Shown: piece by piece, positions 6,343-8,624 of the stretch
Position numbering within the stretch: position 1 is the first letter of the stretch
Layout of the letters: every line of letters starts with the position of its first letter
NCBI GenBank assembly: GCA_937872005.1
Contig: CALMPQ010000387.1
Coordinates: forward strand, 1-8,624
Length of the DNA: 8,624 nt
Direction: 5' to 3'
Source: an uncultured Propioniciclava sp.
GTDB lineage: Bacteria; Actinomycetota; Actinomycetes; Propionibacteriales; Propionibacteriaceae
Translations under genes and position numbers: made by a program
Notes under the pieces: model-generated
Seen by the model: the letters and a program-made list of their open reading frames with translations, nothing else
The model's database searches: none
Told to the model about the DNA's origin: nothing

Positions 6343-6582
6343 ATGTCGATCACCGTTTTCAGCAAGCCATCATGCGTGCAGTGCACGGCCACCTACCGCG
6401 CCATGGACAAACTGGGTCTCGACTACGACATCGTCGACCTGGCAGCCGACGAGGCGGCACTCCTGGAGGTCATGGCCATGGGGTACCAGCAGGTCCCTGT
6501 GGTCGTCGCCGGCGGCGAGCACTGGTCGGGCTTCCGGCCCGATCGGATCAAGGCGGCGGCGCAGCGCGTACGCGTGGCCTGA
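6343..6582 (+). CDS. nrdH: Glutaredoxin-like protein NrdH
   Basis: NrdH is a small thioredoxin-fold redox protein that takes electrons from thioredoxin reductase and reduces the class Ib ribonucleotide reductase. The 79-residue product has the typical length. It shows the first strand [12 protein letters not shown] with the active-site CVQC (residues 11-14), the cis-proline loop VPVVV (51-55) and the hallmark WSGFRPD (61-67) that separates NrdH from ordinary glutaredoxins. The ATG at 6343 is chosen because CGAGGAGAG lies just upstream and the family starts at this point. The frame is open back to 6292, but that part is the 3' end of the riboswitch leader. It is the first gene of nrdHIE, with nrdI beginning one base after its stop, and is under the B12 riboswitch. 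Confidence 0.96.
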   Translation: MSITVFSKPSCVQCTATYRAMDKLGLDYDIVDLAADEAALLEVMAMGYQQVPVVVAGGEHWSGFRPDRIKAAAQRVRVA

Positions 6583-6583
6583 C

Positions 6584-6970
6584 GTGCGCCTGGTCTACTT
6601 CTCGTCGGCCTCCGAAAACACCCACCGCTTCGTCTCGAAACTGACGGTGGACGCCGTGCGCATCCCCTTGCACCGCGCCGATGAGCCCCTCACGGCCACT
6701 GAACCGTACATCCTCTTGGTCCCGACGTACGGCGGCGGCAACGTCACCGGTGCTGTGCCGAAGCAGGTGATCCGGTTCCTCAACGATCACGCCAACCGTG
6801 CCCTGATCCGCGGCGTCATCTCCGCGGGGAACACCAACTTCGGCCCCGCATACGGCCTCGCCGGCGCCATCGTGGCCGCCAAGTGCGGCGTCAGGCACCT
6901 CGATCGCTTCGAACTCCTGGGCACGCCCGACGACGTCGCCCGCATCCGCGAAAGGCTCCTTGCATCATGA
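6584..6970 (+). CDS. nrdI: Flavodoxin-like protein NrdI
   Basis: NrdI is an FMN protein that supplies the oxidant for building the Mn2-tyrosyl radical in NrdF, the small subunit of class Ib ribonucleotide reductase. The 128-residue product has the family length. It shows the FMN phosphate loop [13 protein letters not shown] (5-17), [10 protein letters not shown] (44-53) and the flavin-contact segment [17 protein letters not shown] (78-94). The start is a GTG at 6584, one base after the nrdH stop, which puts VRLVYFSS at the N-terminus as the fold requires. The open frame extending back to 6317 is out of frame within nrdH and is rejected. No clear Shine-Dalgarno is visible, so translation is probably coupled to nrdH. 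The stop overlaps the nrdE start by four bases (ATGA). Confidence 0.95.
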   Translation: MRLVYFSSASENTHRFVSKLTVDAVRIPLHRADEPLTATEPYILLVPTYGGGNVTGAVPKQVIRFLNDHANRALIRGVISAGNTNFGPAYGLAGAIVAAKCGVRHLDRFELLGTPDDVARIRERLLAS

Positions 6971-8624
6971 CCATCGACACCCTGTTGACCGACACCGGCC
7001 CCGAGATGATCCCCGGGGACGAGACCGACTACCACGCGCTCAACGCCCTGCTCAACCTGTATGACGAGGAGGGCCGGATCCAGTTCGACGCCGACAAGCG
7101 TGCGGCACACCAGTATTTCCGCCACCACGTCAACCGCAACACGGTGTTCTTCCACTCTCTGGCCGAGAAGTTGGAGTACCTCGTCGCCGAGGGTTACTAC
7201 GAGGCTGATGTGCTCAACCAGTATGACTTCGAGTTCATCAAGAGCCTCTTCAAGCGGGCGTACGCGGTGAAGTTCCGCTTCACCACCTTCATGGGGGCGT
7301 TCAAGTACTACACGTCGTACACGCTGAAGACATTCGACGGCACCCGTTACCTCGAACGGTTCGAGGATCGGGTCTGCATGGTGGCCCTCACCCTCGCAGC
7401 CGGCGACCGGGCTCTGGCCGAGCACATCACCGACGAAGTCATGTCGGGGCGCTTCCAGCCAGCCACGCCGACGTTCCTCAACGCCGGCAAGGCTTCCCGC
7501 GGAGAACTGGTCTCGTGCTTCCTCCTCCGCATTGAGGACAACATGGAGTCGATCGCTCGGGCAATCAACTCCTCGCTCCAACTGTCCAAGCGCGGCGGCG
7601 GTGTCGCCCTCTCGCTGACCAACATTCGTGAGGCCGGCGCACCCATCAAGAAGATCCAGAACCAGTCCTCCGGTGTGATTCCCGTGATGAAACTGTTGGA
7701 GGACTCCTTCTCGTACGCCAACCAACTCGGCGCCCGGCAGGGTGCCGGCGCGGTCTACCTGCACGCTCACCACCCCGACATCCTCTCCTTCCTCGACACG
7801 AAGCGGGAGAACGCCGACGAGAAGATCCGCATCAAGACGCTCTCACTGGGAGTCGTCATCCCCGACATCACGTTCGAGTTGGCCCGCGCCAATCAAGACA
7901 TGTATCTGTTCAGCCCCTATGACGTCGAGCGCGTCCACGGCGTCGCGTTCAGCGAAATCTCGGTGACGGAGATGTACCACGAACTCGTCGCGGACAAGCG
8001 CATCACCAAGAAGAAGATCAACGCCCGCGCCTTCTTCCAGACATTGGCCGAGATCCAGTTCGAGTCGGGATACCCCTACCTGATGTTCGAGGACACGGTG
8101 AACAGGTCCAACCCCATTGACGGACGTGTGACGATGTCGAACCTGTGCTCGGAGATCCTGCAAGTCTCCACCCCGTCGACCTATCACGAAGACCTCTCCT
8201 TCGACCGCACGGGGAAGGACATCTCCTGCAACCTTGGTTCACTCAACATCGCCCATGCCATGGATTCCCCCAACTTCGGGCACACGATCGACACGGCTGT
8301 TCGGGCGTTGACCGCGGTCTCCGACCAGTCGAACATCGCTTGCGCGCCCAGCATCGAGCGGGGCAACGCCATGAGCCACGCCATCGGGCTGGGGCAGATG
8401 AACCTTCACGGCTACCTGGCTCGCGAGTCGATCCACTACGGTTCCCCCGAGGGCCTGGACTTCACCAACATGTACTTCTACACGGTGACGTTCCACGCGA
8501 TCTCGGCCTCCTGCCGGCTCGCCCGCGAGCGCGGCGTCCGGTTCGAGGGATTCGAACACAGCACCTACGCAACCGGGGATTACTTCACCCGGTACATCGA
8601 CGCCGACTGGACACCTCGCACACC
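6967..8624 (+). CDS. nrdE: Class Ib ribonucleoside-diphosphate reductase large subunit NrdE (3' end beyond window)
   Basis: NrdE holds the active site that reduces ribonucleoside diphosphates to deoxyribonucleotides, using the radical stored in NrdF and electrons from NrdH. About 552 of the usual ~700-730 codons are present; the radical-transfer tyrosines and the C-terminal cysteine pair lie beyond the right edge. It shows the class Ib N-terminus without a full ATP cone, the segment [13 protein letters not shown], the first redox cysteine in VSCFLL (Cys184), and the specificity and active-site loop [15 protein letters not shown]. The radical triad is in SNLCSEI (Asn392, Cys394, Glu396), and the second redox cysteine in ISCNLGSLN (Cys421). 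All catalytic residues expected in this part are intact. The ATG at 6967 overlaps the nrdI stop, with GAAAGG upstream. The context nrdH-nrdI-nrdE and the lack of an ATP cone support class Ib over class Ia. Confidence 0.96.
   Translation, partial: MTIDTLLTDTGPEMIPGDETDYHALNALLNLYDEEGRIQFDADKRAAHQYFRHHVNRNTVFFHSLAEKLEYLVAEGYYEADVLNQYDFEFIKSLFKRAYAVKFRFTTFMGAFKYYTSYTLKTFDGTRYLERFEDRVCMVALTLAAGDRALAEHITDEVMSGRFQPATPTFLNAGKASRGELVSCFLLRIEDNMESIARAINSSLQLSKRGGGVALSLTNIREAGAPIKKIQNQSSGVIPVMKLLEDSFSYANQLGARQGAGAVYLHAHHPDILSFLDTKRENADEKIRIKTLSLGVVIPDITFELARANQDMYLFSPYDVERVHGVAFSEISVTEMYHELVADKRITKKKINARAFFQTLAEIQFESGYPYLMFEDTVNRSNPIDGRVTMSNLCSEILQVSTPSTYHEDLSFDRTGKDISCNLGSLNIAHAMDSPNFGHTIDTAVRALTAVSDQSNIACAPSIERGNAMSHAIGLGQMNLHGYLARESIHYGSPEGLDFTNMYFYTVTFHAISASCRLARERGVRFEGFEHSTYATGDYFTRYIDADWTPRT

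Noticed and set aside
6787..7773. Long open frame on the minus strand opposite nrdI/nrdE
   Set aside because: Val/Glu/His-rich antisense shadow of nrdI and nrdE codons, without any family resemblance.

Overview
The window is high-G+C DNA with very short intergenic spaces, GTG starts and C/G-ending codons. It looks like an actinobacterium. The anaerobic cobalamin gene order cbiL-cbiF-cbiEGH-cbiX and a DUF222/HNH gene remnant point to Propionibacteriaceae or a close relative. That placement is inference from gene content, not from a marker gene.

Layout: (1) 1-~652, minus strand: the C-terminal part of a DUF222-type HNH endonuclease. It runs off the left edge, has no usable start upstream of its homology, and looks 5'-truncated. 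(2) ~661-784: a compact cobalamin riboswitch abutting that remnant, followed by a hairpin (786-819) that pairs with the Shine-Dalgarno of cbiL. (3) 826-6057: a tightly overlapping four-gene operon for the corrin-ring part of anaerobic (early-cobalt) vitamin B12 synthesis: cbiL, cbiF, a triple fusion cbiE-cbiG-cbiH, and a fusion of the cobaltochelatase CbiX with a precorrin-2 dehydrogenase. (4) 6054-6342: a sigma70-like promoter whose -35 overlaps the stop codon of the last cbi gene, and a long, classical cobalamin riboswitch. (5) 6343 to the right edge: nrdH, nrdI and the first ~552 codons of nrdE, the class Ib ribonucleotide reductase. nrdF is not seen and may lie beyond the edge.

How it works together: the cbi operon converts precorrin-2 through sirohydrochlorin and Co-sirohydrochlorin towards the contracted corrin ring. 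The set here is incomplete: there is no CbiT, CbiD, CbiJ, CbiC, CbiA or uroporphyrinogen-III methyltransferase, so these must be encoded elsewhere. The first riboswitch gives end-product feedback on the pathway. The second puts the B12-independent ribonucleotide reductase under B12 control, the logic known from bacteria that also own a B12-dependent class II enzyme (NrdJ): when B12 is plentiful, the class I enzyme is turned off. Two structurally different B12 sensors therefore flank one biosynthetic operon.

I found no insertion sequence, CRISPR array, tRNA, rRNA or convincing intrinsic terminator. The most unusual items are the two dissimilar riboswitches, the riboswitch and promoter region abutting a decayed HNH gene, and the fusion enzymes.
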